A program made the translations under genes and the position numbers. Positions 12,480 through 23,996 of a stretch of 64,000 bases of DNA are shown one piece after another. The stretch comes from Byssothecium circinans (lineage: Eukaryota > Ascomycota > Dothideomycetes > Pleosporales > Massarinaceae). How positions within the stretch are numbered: the first letter of the stretch is position 1; each line of letters begins with the position of its first letter. The DNA is taken from contig ML977016.1 in assembly GCA_010015675.1 (NCBI GenBank), positions 263,673-327,672 of the forward strand. The letters run 5' to 3'. The notes below the pieces were generated by a model. It did no database searches, was not told the origin of the DNA, and worked only from the letters and a program-made list of their open reading frames with translations.

Positions 12480-13219
12480 TGAAGGTAGATGTGTTCAATT
12501 CAAATGGAAAGAGAGATTGAGAGTTGCGAGAAGTAGAAGGAAAGTGTAGACCTCGATTTTGTTGGTTGAGGCGAGGGTGCGGCTCAGTTCGGGTTTTGTA
12601 GGCTAGCGCGGGTATGGCAACCTGATTTACCCGCTTCCCTCCAGATAAGTCTCCATGTATGACCAAAATCAACCGTAGTTTTGCTGTCAGTGCTGGCCTA
12701 CTTGCACCACCTCAGGGGTAAGTAGTTGGTGCTAGGAATCCTAAACATTGTTGTAAAACGCTGCTGACACATGCCTTAATCCAATAGCGGCGTTGTAAAA
12801 TATTTGAAATCTTAGATACCAGGATCATCCCCAGTATCAACTACTTGCCCTAGAGGTGGTGTAGACCTGTTGCTGTTATGCCCTGCAATTAAGGCGGAGT
12901 TGGTCTCGATTTTGACTGACCGTGTGGAGGCGCAGTTGCAATAGCTCAAGGGCCAACCGAACAATGTCGCACGAGAAGAGGAAAGTAAGAAGGTTACACC
13001 CTGTCTCTGCCGAACCAACACATATGATTCAGAGATAAACCTTAATGAGGGGTTTCAATTATTGAAGATCTAGAGAGGTGCGCCATTAAACCCCGAATTA
13101 CGTTTGAACCAATATACAGTCCCTAACCAGACTTCCCCTCTACCCCAAGGTACTTCCATATTCCGTGCACATTTGGAGACGTTGTTCCAAGTCCCTTCCC
13201 AATGCAATATATTACCTCT
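12480..13219. promoter_or_regulatory. Intergenic: SDR promoter and 3' end of second exporter
   Basis: This is 740 bases without a supported gene. It must contain the SDR promoter and the transcript end of the second MFS gene, since both neighbours are on the minus strand. Nothing repeated or structured stands out. Confidence 0.4.
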
Positions 13220-15066
13220 TCATGCTCCTCCGGCCGCCGCAAGGTTCGTTCCCTTGACATTTACCCACTCCAGCCCTAGCGCGCACACACAACTCACCGC
13301 CGTAACAGAGGCCCCGAGGTAGAATGGGCTCAGCAACGCTGTGTTGTACGATTCTAGGACCGCCGGAATCTGTTCGGGCTTGACTACTGTCATGATAGCT
13401 GCTGTGCCTGCTGTGAGCAGCTTTGAGACGTCGACGTCGGGGAGATTTCGCGCGAGTTGTTTAAGGAGCTGGGTGTTGAAGATTGTCTGGGAAACGGCGG
13501 AGAAGAGCGCGCCACCGAACATCTGAGGAATATTAGTATACCATGGATTATAATAAGGGAGGAGGTCCAATACATACCTGAAAAAAAGTCACTGTCGAAA
13601 TCCCTACAGGCGTCTCCTCCGGCGTCAACACCCCCTGAATTGCCAGCAACGGTCCTGTGATAAACATCCCACTGCCCAATCCATACAAAGCCTGATAGCC
13701 AATCCACTCCGCCATCCCACTCTGCACCTCCATCGTCGTGTACAGTCCACACCCCACACTCATCATCGCCGTCCCTAGTAAAATCCACGGATTGTAGTAC
13801 CCCAGCTTCGTGATCAAGATTCCCGACACTAGCGCAGAGATGCACTGGCCGGCCATAGTGGGCAAGAGATGGACACCAGATTCAATGGGTGACTCGCCCT
13901 TGATGACCTGGAACCATTCAGGGAGCCAAAGTCCGATCATTGTTTGGGCGCCCATTCCGAACATGGCACAGAGGCAGGCCCAGAAGACGGAGCGTTGGGT
14001 TAGGATGGATGGTGGTATCATTGCAGCGTTACCAGCGCGGTATTGCCATGTCGAGAAGATTATCATTATGATGAACCCACCAACCAGAAGTCCGATGATT
14101 CGCGCTGAAGACCAAGGATATGTCAATCCGCCCCATTGGAGAGCCATGAGCAGCATAATGACTGCGGGGATGAACATTGCTGCACCGATCAGATCCAGTC
14201 GTTTGATCCTCTCAATCACTGGATCTTGTTCTACTTTTCGCACTGGCGGTTTGAACATGACGACTAGCGCTGGGATGATAACACCACCGATCGGAAGGTT
14301 GATGTAGAATACCCAGCGCCAGGAAACGTGCTCTGTGAATGCGCCACCAAGGAGTGGCCCGACAATTAATGCGATGCCAAACATCGAGGAAATAATCCCA
14401 GTGTACAGTGCTCGGAGGCGTAGCTCGACTGCCACAGCGATAATGGAGAGAGTACCGCTCATAAGGCCTGCGGCACCGGCTCCTGCGATTGCGCGGCCGG
14501 TAATGAGCATTGGAGAGGATGTGGCGGCTCCGGAAAGGAGGGAACCGAGCTCGAAGATGGCGAAGAATATGAGGAACGTATACTAGATATATTAGTAAAG
14601 ATCAAGGCCAAAAAGTACAACGTGTGACACTATCGTACCTTGAGGGAGAAATTGGCGTAGAGTTTTCCACTCAACGGCTGTAGGGAGCATCTGATGGATA
14701 GTGAGTATTTTTGGATATGGGAATGGAAGGGAGAGCAGCTTACAGGGTCAAAAAATAACCACTCATATACCACCCAATATCAGCCGTGGACTGAAACTTC
14801 TCCGTGATCAGAGGGATAGCTGTGACGAGAATCGACATGTCGAGTGCCATCAACAGAACAGCCAAACTCAGGCTGAAGACGAGAATGTAGAGTTTCACTC
14901 CGGACATGAAGTAACTTTCGCCTACATCTTTGCTGGTATCTGAAGCATGGTTGGAGATAATGGTGCCATCTTCGTTGAGAGATGAGTTGACGGCTTTTTC
15001 CTGGATCGAGCTGACGTCCTTGTCGTTCACCGTTTGCGGTTCGTGTCCGTTACTTGAGGTGTCCAT
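13220..15066 (-). CDS. Second MFS exporter, DHA2 (14-TM) type
   Basis: Predicted plasma-membrane toxin or drug exporter, 560 residues. Four exons: 15066-14744, 14690-14639 (52 nt), 14582-13578 and 13522-13220. Introns are 53, 56 and 55 nt. The N-terminus is a hydrophilic Ser/Asn-rich leader of about 55 residues. TM1 follows with MALDMSILVTAIPLIT, a pattern typical of fungal DHA2 efflux pumps. Motif A is GKLYANFSLK and the motif C region is GIALIVGPLLGGAFTEHVSW, ending WRWVFYINLPIGG. Two hydrophobic hairpins near the C-terminus complete 14 helices. It shares a divergent promoter with the Zn2Cys6 regulator, a common arrangement for a regulator and its target pump. It could serve the PKS product or a different compound. 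Confidence 0.9.
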
Positions 15067-15712
15067 GGCAGAATCCGAAGCTAGCGTACGGTATCGCTTG
15101 TCTAGTTGTACTTGTGTAAGTTAGAGTAGGCGGAGTGCAAATGTGTACAGTACAAAGGCAATGCCGCGCTCAACGATTCTGAAAAGTGGGAAAAGCAGCT
15201 CGTCTAGAAGCTTTATAGATTCATGAGATACAGTCAGATACATACCTCAGATAGCGACGGTAAAGTGACCCAACAACCGGATGGTTTTCGCCCACCATCG
15301 CGTTCGCCGCTCGAGTTCCATGAGGCCACCCAGTCTGCAGTTTCCAAGCTGTTGCGCAAATGGAAATTGCCAACGCATCTTAACTCTTTCCATAGCAGAT
15401 GGATTCATGGCTGGTCTCGCGTCTTCCAATGCGGCGGAATAGCTCTCCATTCATCCAGTGTCGCGCGATGTTCACCTTCAAGGTTGTGTCTAAGCTCCGT
15501 CGGGATAGGCGTCAGACCGGAAGCGGGGAATTAAATTGCACACATCTCCGACGGAGTTTCGTGCGTGCACGGACGAGGCCTTCATCTCACCTCGACGACC
15601 ACCCCCTTCCTCCCCGAATCTCATCTCGACATGAGTTCTTGTATTCTTCGCCGTCGGAAGCCGGCTATACTTTCACATTTGTTCCATTGTTACATGCGAA
15701 CGCAGGGTCACA
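15067..15712. promoter_or_regulatory. Divergent promoter between second exporter and Zn2Cys6 regulator
   Basis: This 646-base stretch lies between two divergent start codons. It holds a perfect inverted repeat CTCCGACGGAG at 15546-15556 and a near copy CTCCGTCGGGA at 15495-15505. Both contain CCG-N-CGG, the type of everted or inverted CGG pair that Zn2Cys6 proteins bind. A role as the regulator's operator is inference. Confidence 0.45.
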
Positions 15713-18501
15713 ATGCCATTGGAGATTGATACCAGGAAGCGAAAGGCGTGCCAAGCGTGCATCCGCGCCAAAGCAAAATGCTCGCCTAGTACCGATCGTA
15801 ATGATACGTGCTACAGGTGCCAGAGGCTCAGGAAAGAGTGCGTGTTTGAGGAGAGTGTTAGGAAGAGGGGTCCAAAGGCACGCTCGTGAGTTCTGTTCCA
15901 GTATTGCCCACTGTCATATGTACTGCACTTCGTCAACATCTGGGTACGCGTTACCATGTTTGAGCGAGAGCCTGTATCACGATGTCCTATCCTACGGATC
16001 GGCTACTCCCATAGCTAAATGTCGCCTTGGTACTCGTCATTACACTCCCAGGGTGATTTAGTGGCAAGCTATTTACCTTACTCCCACAAGCCGATCCAGA
16101 CTTTATACATGGCGCTGTACACACAGGCCAATAGAGGCTGGATGCACTGACGTATCACAGACGCGTGAAGCAACTCGAGCAGAGGGTCGATTCGCTTATC
16201 GGTCTGTTGGCAACCAATGGCCAAACGGTCAACAACGGGATGACTACAGGAGAGAACACTGCCCCATCTTCCCGCGTTGATACATTAGAAGATAGTGGCT
16301 ATCAACAAGTCCCGACTCCCACTAAAACGCCCGAGGATCGATATCCTGCTATATGTAATACTGATGATTTCAAGGCCTATGACCCGGTGGAGGCCGGCGA
16401 TCTCAGTGAAGTTGTGGCTTCCCAGCTTCTCGACGAGTACAAAGCGTCTTTCGTCCCTGACTTTCCATTTGTCCTCGTCCCGCCAAACGTGGGCGCTACT
16501 GCTCTACGGAGAAGCCAACCATTTCTGTTCCTCTGCATCATGGCCGTTGCTTCTTACCGGACTCCGCTCACTCAGCGCGCTCTATCGATCAAACTCAAGC
16601 TACAGATAGCATCTCGGGTAATCGAACGGTCGCACAAAAGCCTTGAAATCCTACAAGGCCTGCTCGTCTATTGCGGCTGGTACCACTTTTTCTATCGCCC
16701 CGCAAATCAACAGCTGGCAATCCTCATCCAACTTTGTGTCGCCATGGTGCAGGACCTGGCGCTTTCCAAAAACCCGCAGAAAGGAAGAAAACTACGCTTG
16801 ACTGATGATCCGCTCTCGACGAGCATCACTGAACGGTCGCCGGCAGGGGAGAGGGCGTTTCTTGGTACATACTATATCTCCTGTTGGTGAGTTTATCCCG
16901 TTCCAACATCTCCTGTGTTGCTGCTCACTACCATCGCAGGGTTGCACAGGCGTGGCGTAAACGGGCAACAATGCAACATACCCGTTATATGGCTCAATGC
17001 GCAGAAAGGCTCACCACTCGCTTGGAGTACGTTACAGACGCACTCATGGCCCCGCTCATACAGTTATCTGAATTAGTACGTACGCCCCTAATCATTCCCG
17101 CCGTGCTCACGCGAAGCCTGTTCCTGATCCCTTCGATGAGCTCTACTGACGTCGTGTTTCCAAGGTGTGTCGAATCAACAACTTCTTTTCATACGACGAT
17201 GTAGACAACGCTGAAGTGAAGGGCGAACTCATGCTCGAACTATCGACGACGAATTTCTCCACCGAACTGGACCGGATACGTGATACAGCACCTCTGATTG
17301 TAAAGAATAACCGTACGTGTACAGTGTTCTTCGACGCTCTTTCTTCTGTCCAGCCATGTACCAAAAGCCCAGAAACACCTTCTATGGCTTGGGCTGGGTG
17401 AAATGTTCCAATACTGCCATTTTATTACTGTAGCTGACTCGTTCTTCTCTAGCCACCTTTGACGCAAACTTCCGTCTCCTCGAAATCTGGATCCACGAAT
17501 GCGGCCTCCATACCTCCCTCTGGAACACTTCGCCCTCAAAGCTCAACCCCCACTCCCCCGTTCGCCTCCGCATCCTCCACCGCTGTCTCGAATCCACAAA
17601 ATCCTACGTTAACGGCCTCCTCTCTGCACCCTTCTCCTCTCTGCACCACCTCTCCGCGCCTCACTGGGCGGGCTGGTTCTACTCCATAGTCGTCGGCTGC
17701 AAGCTCGTTTTCCTCGAAGAAAACGAGCGAGAATCCCTGACGGATATCGAGGCTACGGACCGCCAGGTGACGCGGCTCATGACAGATCATTTCGATGGGG
17801 ATTTACCGCACGCGGCGTTTCCGCTGCCTGCTGTTACAGAGCCGGAGCCGGCGATGAGGAAGTCGAGTTGGGATCCAGTGTCTGTAGCGAAGGAGGCGGA
17901 TTTGCAGGGCCTTTTTGATCAGTTCATTGAGAAGATGCGATTCAGTGTCCCGACGGATGCGGCAGCCAAGGAGAGTGAGAATTTCGGTACGTATGCGCCG
18001 AATAACACCTCCACTATAGGACGTCGCCTCGAGCTCAAACTCTTCAAAAGACGCTATACTGACTTTTTTTTCCCACCCCTGATAGACCCGCTGTTCTGCA
18101 TGACATGCCTCCAACTAAGCCTCTCCCAAGGTTTCACAAAACGCATGAAAGAGCACCTCACCCGCACCCGCACCACCACCAACAACACACTTCACCCCAC
18201 CAATCTCAACGCATACCCCACTCCCCAACCCAGCATCCATTTACCACACGTACCACAATACCCTCCTCCCACGCACCTCCCAACCCACAACCCCACGACC
18301 ACGTCGACGCCGCAGAATCCCAATCCAGCCACGCAGATACCAAACGCCAACCACGCAATCCCGATAATGAATACGTTCCACTTCAACTCACTGAATTTCG
18401 ACAGCATCGCTATGCCGGATGCCGAGCAGCCGTTTCAGGCGTTTACGGATGATTGGTTGTGGGATATGGTGATGGATGATTTCGCCATGCCGCCGCTTTG
18501 A
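15713..18501 (+). CDS. Zn2Cys6 fungal transcription factor
   Basis: Nuclear transcriptional regulator, 710 residues. Six exons: 15713-15885, 16161-16886, 16940-17075, 17165-17312, 17453-17986 and 18086-18501. The zinc cluster at residues 12-45 reads KACQACIRAKAKCSP, then CYRCQRLRKECVF: six cysteines in the Zn2Cys6 spacing, inside basic flanks. A coiled-coil segment beginning RVKQLEQRVDSLIGLL follows after a 275-nt intron that splits the DNA-binding domain from the dimer helix. The middle region (about 150-560) fits the fungal regulatory homology domain. The C-terminus is Thr/Pro/His-rich and ends acidic (DDWLWDMVMDDF), like an activation domain. The overall form resembles War1/acetate-regulator-like factors. 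It is divergent from the second exporter and may control it and the PKS. Intron 5 (99 nt) is also open in frame, so an unspliced form is possible. Confidence 0.88.
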
Positions 18502-21500
18502 GGTGGTGCTGCGGCCACAGTTTGTGGGTTTGGGCGCCCAAGGGTGCGTTTAGATGGGGCAGGTTAGTTTTATTTTGTCTTTTGACGAAAAAGTGTACAT
18601 ATGTGTAACTATATATATTGCAAATTTTTTGGGACTTGTGCACTCTAGGCTCCGTGGCAGGGTGTTGGATATGGGGTTGTCATGGAGTTGGAGTGTGCTA
18701 TCCTCTCTCTCTCTCGCATCTGTAGACGGCATAACGATATCTTATTGTATAGTTATTCTCTTGCCTGGCGTTGGCGTACGCCTAAACTCTAAAGCCGTGT
18801 GTGTGGAAGACTGGGGACATTGGAAGATGTGCTCTAACCACTTGACTTCCACATCGCCCCTCAAATGCTTGTGGATAGGGGTGAGGTGGTCGCCGCCCGG
18901 GCGTCGCATCGGTGATTTCGCCGAGAGGGAAGCAATGCCTTACATAGGGGGAAGAGGAGGAGGAGGAGCGGTCATTGTAGATATGATCAGGGCCTAAGCC
19001 GGCGACGGAGGGGTGAGGTCTGGGGCATTTTGGTGTGGCGGTGGGAGGGAAAGGGAGGAAGAAGGTAGTTGGGTTTGAGGGGAGATGGGAAGGAGTGAGG
19101 GAGTGGGGCGACTGTATGCGTTTTGCTTCGAGGGTTTAACATTGGAACGCCCAGCCCCAAAGCCCCTGGAGTGTTGCGTGTCACGTGCGTAAGGCGTGGC
19201 AGGCTAACCCCCCGGGGGAGGAAGGCGTACGAGCTAGTCCGCACTACCGCCATTGTCCTAGTAGGTAATTCGACCTCCACTTTTTCATCGTCCCATCCCG
19301 ATGTGCTGTCCATCTCTTTAAATCCAAAAACTTGTGTTACCATTGTGGAGAGGGGTGGTTGAGGATTTAATATTTTCTTGGATGGGTGCTGGGAGTGGTG
19401 GAAGGTGGAGAAGAGGTAGGTGTGTAAAATATGGGTTGGGAGAATCGTGAAGAGGGATAATAGTGATAGTGATGGTTGTTGTTGTTGGTGAGTCAATGAT
19501 AAAAGAGATAATGGTGTGTGGCTTGCCTACATCAGCTTTTCGTGTAGCTATCCTTACGTTTGTGTTGTGTTTGAGTTGATGCGAGAACTCTGCTCATGAT
19601 AATCTCTATGTAGCCCTCCAAGCCGCGAAGTATTGAGTGCACTTAGTTCAATAGTCTCCCATCAGCAAGAGAACGGCAATTATTGGAATTGACGAGACGT
19701 GCATGCCCGATCTCCGCATCGATAAAAGACGCATCAGCAGCGTTGCCGCTAGCTGCCGGATAAAGCGGTGTACCGTGTAGGTAGGCACGCGGCTAGGACG
19801 GTGATTAAGCCGGAGCAGATGGCAAGCTGAGGGGCGCCTGTCCGGCTATTAAATAAGGCTGAACAATGATGTCCACAATAATGGCCGAGTATCGTTATCG
19901 TGTTTTCACATCTCAAGAGGGCACGGGTGAGGTGGGTGACGGTGATGATGATCTTCAGGATACACCCACTGCTGCTGTCGAGGTGGAACTGTGATCTTCA
20001 ACATTTGCTTCGTCGCGCGGGATTGTCGGGATGGATCGGTGTTGTTGAGGCGATTTGTCTTGATGAAATGTGGAGTCCGGGGCTGTGCAGCTGCGCAATG
20101 TACGCGAACGAACGGTGAATGGTTCGCGGTGGCGTTCGTGCTTACGAGCGACTGCGAAACACATTTCTGGATCTCGAAGAAGGCGGAATAGGAACAGGCA
20201 AGGCGGGAGTAGATCGGGACACGTTCGAAGGAGAGCGCGACGAGAGGGAGATGAGCAGTTCAAGAGTGGCTGCCATTCCGCCTACCGTTTCGGCGAATTA
20301 GCAGGTCTTGTGACCGATAGTGTGTGAGAAGCTTGATGCGAGATTGGAGTGTTCCTAGCCTGCAAATGCTCGATGTTATTTCTTTCCACCGGTGGTATTA
20401 TGATTGCCTGGAGCCTCGATGTTGAGGCTGGCGCGGCCAAGTAAACGGTTGTGGGCACGGCAGCAGATGCAAACATGTTGACCAATATTGTGAAGCTTTG
20501 TTGACGTTTTGATAGAGATGTCCACATTTAGGTGTGGCTAGTGCATGACGCTGTGATGCAGCAGAGCAACGGCGGTTTCCAGTGGTTGATCACCCATCGA
20601 TGTGACGGAGCCAAGACAAAGACTGGGACGCTGATTGGCTTCGACGGACGTAGCGTCTGTGACGCGCATCAGATGGTGGCCGGAAATTCGAGGCTCCATC
20701 GTTTGGTGGAGATGACGTGAACGGCACTTACAGCGAGAATGAAGATGAAGGCTTGCTGAATTCAGCTCGCTATACGGAGTGCTCAGTACAATAAATCAAT
20801 CTAACTAGGCATTTTGGCTGCTGACTACATCTTGGCTAGTCGCCGTACTGTGTTCAAGTGTTGCGCGTTGCACCGTGGCGGAGCACCTGGACCGGGCAGC
20901 TGCGAGCGGACCCCTTCCCAAAACGGATGCCCGTGGACGCACCAACGATCGCGCCTGCCCGCCACTGGACGTGGACAATTGCGGCTGTAAATAGAACACG
21001 GCGAACAATAATGGACGCAAACGACACAGTTGTGAAGCATTCTTGACAGCCTCGTCCCGCTGCCGCTCCACCACGATCCACCACGACATCTGAGAGCCGC
21101 AAACAGATCGCTTCGAGCTCGACGTGTGACCGTCTCCGTCTCGCCCCCCTACCGTGAGACGTGCAGCCCAGACTGGCAGTGACTGGCCTCAGCCCGGAAC
21201 CCGCCAGCCCGTCAAAATAACAGCACCAGCCGCGCCTTCGCTCCTCAGGCACAGCTCTATTATTCTCACTGCAATCGAAAGAACGCAGGACAATAATACG
21301 CCGAGCCGTATAATTGAATTATTGGCATGCGCAGTGGACCTGATTCGCAGCCGCACCGTCGCTTTGTCTGCTCCATTCATCCCCTTCCCCCTTCGCTCCT
21401 TTGCCCTTAGCGCTGCCGCTTGAGCCAGTGCCCGCCGCCAGCCCGCCAGCCAGCCTCGCAACCCGGTTTCTACCCCTTCCTCTCCTGCTTCCTCTCCACA

Positions 21501-21721
21501 CCAACTTCGTCACTCGACCTGCCACTCGTTCACCCACCACACCACCACCACATACATTCTACCGCTCGAGACGTCCCACACATCGCCCCCTTTCCACACG
21601 ATCCGAGAACGACAACGACACCGCCGCTGGTTTGGCGACCGACTCTGTCCATCGTACTCGCCTAGAGTACTGACGCCCCTTCCTAAAGGCCGCCTCCTCG
21701 CAAACGCAAACACCTCCCACC
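18502..21721. other. Long intergenic stretch before the Flc-like gene
   Basis: This is 3.2 kb with only one weak open frame (18987-19343). The last 300 bases before 21722 are rich in C and T, as in leaders of strongly expressed fungal genes. I see no transposon motifs, tRNA or tandem array in the rest. Confidence 0.4.
18987..19343 (-). CDS. Doubtful small hypothetical protein
   Basis: An uninterrupted frame of 118 codons runs from an ATG at 19343. It starts MVTQVFGFKEMDSTSGWDDE and is later rich in Pro, His and Arg. The sequence upstream is C/T-rich on the coding strand, like a fungal promoter. There is no recognised domain and composition alone could produce it. It could be a lineage-specific gene, part of the 3' region of the transcription factor transcript in antisense, or chance. 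Confidence 0.2.
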   Translation of the reverse strand: MVTQVFGFKEMDSTSGWDDEKVEVELPTRTMAVVRTSSYAFLPRGVSLPRLTHVTRNTPGALGLGVPMLNPRSKTHTVAPLPHSFPSPLKPNYLLPPFPSHRHTKMPQTSPLRRRLRP

Positions 21722-23996
21722 ATGATCCCCTCGCTATCGCAGGCCGTCGCGCTCCTCGCCGCGGCCTCGCTGCCTCTGGCGTCCGCTGCCATCCCCAAGG
21801 AACGCATGATCGAGACCAGGTCGCTCAACCCGTGCATGACCAATTCCAGCTTCTCCGCCCAGCTCTTCAATGTCGTCTTCACCCCCAACAACCGGACACT
21901 CACCTACGATGTCGAGGGATACTCCAACATTGACCAAAAGGTTACCGCCGAGCTGGAGCTGCTGGTCTACGGCCTGTCAGCGATGAAGCAGGACCTGAAC
22001 CCCTGTGGCACCCCCGAGCTTGCGAGCATGTGCCCCATGAAGTCGGGCAGTATCACCATCAACTCCAATCTCGACATCAGCGCCGACGTCATGAGCAACA
22101 TTCCCGGCATCGCCTACACCATTCCTGACCTGGACGCCGCCGTCCGCATCAAGATCTCGGATTCACAGACCAAGACGCTTCTGGCCTGTGTCGAGGCGGA
22201 GCTGTCCAACGGACACACGGTACAGCAAAAGGCTGTGAGCTGGGTGACGGCCGTCATTGCTAGTTTGGGTCTGATGGCGTCTGCCATCACCTCGGGTCTG
22301 GGTCATTCCAACACCGCTGCTCACGTTGCCGCCAACGCCATGTCGCTGTTCGGCTTTTTCCAGGCGCAGGCTTTGCTCGGCATGGTTGCCGTGTCGCAGC
22401 CGCCCATCGTCGCAGCATGGACTCAGAACTTCCAATGGACCATGGGCATCATTCGGGTCGGCTTTCTTCAGGATATGGCGACATGGTACCAGCGTGCGAC
22501 CGGCGGAACCCCGACCACCTTCCTTTCACAGCTCAACAAAATATCCATCGAAGTGCAGAAGAAGATGAAGCGTGATGTATTGGTTTACACGAGGGACGCC
22601 ATGGCCGCTCTGCCTCGCGGAATCTCTTCTCTCCTGTCGCGAAGTAACGCCGACACCACCTCCGCCATGATGGATAAACGCGTTGTTCTCCACGGTATAA
22701 AGCGTGTCGGTTTCAAGGCCCGCATGGAGACGACCAACATCTTCTTCACCGGTTATTGTTTCTTCGTCATCTTCGTCCTTTTGGTCGTCATTGGCGTGGT
22801 CGCCTTCAAGTTCATTTGCGAGGCCCTGGTCAAGGCGGGCAAGATGAGGTCCGACCAGTTCACCGACTTCCGCAACGGCTGGCAAACTGTCCTCAAGGGA
22901 ATCTTGTTCCGTGTCATTCTCATCTCTTTCCCCCAGATGATGGTCCTCTGTCTCTGGGAACTCACGGTCCGGGACTCTGCGGGTGAAGTTGTTTTGGCCG
23001 TCTTCACTCTGGTCACCATGATATGCATCCTTGCATGGGCCTCGTCCAAGGTCGTCCGCATTGCCCAGCGATCCATTGCGATGCACAAGAACCCGGCCTA
23101 CATTCTCTACTCGGACCCTTCGGCCCTCAACAAATGGGGTTTCCTATACGTGCAGTTCAAGGCCGCCATGTACTACTGCATCATCCCCGTCCTGATCTAC
23201 ATCCTCATCAAGGCCATGTTTATTGGGTTGGTCCAGAACAATGGCGGTGTTCAGGCTGTTGCCCTGCTCTTGATCGAGACGGGGCTTCTGATCGGTGTAT
23301 GCGTGCTCAGGCCGTACATGGACAAGAAGACGAATGGCTTCAATATTGCCATTGCGGCCGTCAACTGGACGAGTGCCTTTTTCATGCTGTTTTTTTCGGA
23401 AATCTTCAAGACGCCTGTAAGTAATGCAGTATTCGCTCTCTCTACACAGCTAACAGCATTAGGGTATCGTTCCCGGCGCCATGGGTGTCATCTTCTTCAT
23501 CCTCAACGCCGCGTTCGCGCTTGTCCTCCTGCTCATGGTTCTCATCTCTTCCGGCTTCGCCTTGTTCACTAAGAACCCGGATACTCGCTACCAACCGATG
23601 CGTGACGACCGTGGGTCTTTCATCAAGTCGCAAACCCAACTCACCACGGAGCTCGATGCTCTTGGTGCTACCGCGCGCGGCGAGGGCAAAGGCCAGCACT
23701 CTCGTATTGATGATGACGACGATCTCCCACCCAACAACATGGCGACGAAAGAGGCAGGCTTCAGCGAACACTATCAGCCTACCCCACCAAGGAGCCCGGT
23801 TCCCCAGACGCAGTCTTCGTATGGAGCGAACAACAACGTCCCGGCCGGAAACCCTCCGTCGTATTACTCGCGCAACAGCCCACCCGCAGCTCCTCAGGGC
23901 GCTTACGGCAGGGCAGGCAGCTTAAGAAATGAAGCCAACTACCGATCAGCAAACAACGCGAGCCCGTGGCAAAGAGGCGCAGGCTATGACCATTGA
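21722..23996 (+). CDS. Flc/TRP-like transmembrane channel or FAD-carrier family protein
   Basis: Predicted membrane protein of 742 residues from two exons, 21722-23416 and 23463-23996 (46-nt intron, donor GTAAGT). Residues 1-23 form a signal peptide (MIPSLSQAVALLAAASLPLA). An ML-like lumenal domain with spaced cysteines follows (about 25-165, including LNPCMTNSS and CGTPELASMCPMK). A block of about nine helices (about 175-615) matches the TRP-like domain of yeast Flc1-3 and S. pombe Pkd2-type proteins. These are linked to calcium release, FAD transport and cell-wall maintenance. The cytosolic tail (about 615-742) is Pro/Ser/Gln/Asn-rich. Codons end mostly in C throughout, which suggests strong expression. 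The family is clear; which paralogue is not. Confidence 0.88.

Noticed and set aside
15560..15575. GCGTGCACGGAC similar to the transposon's subterminal sequence
   Set aside because: The match is a dozen bases only and has no terminal structure; likely coincidence.
18502..21721. Search for a CRISPR-like or other regular array in the long spacers
   Set aside because: No regularly spaced repeats seen; only short microsatellites, and CRISPR is not expected in a fungal nucleus.
22526..23086. 186-codon open frame antisense to the Flc-like channel gene
   Set aside because: Low-complexity Asp/Glu/His text produced by C-ending codons of the sense gene.
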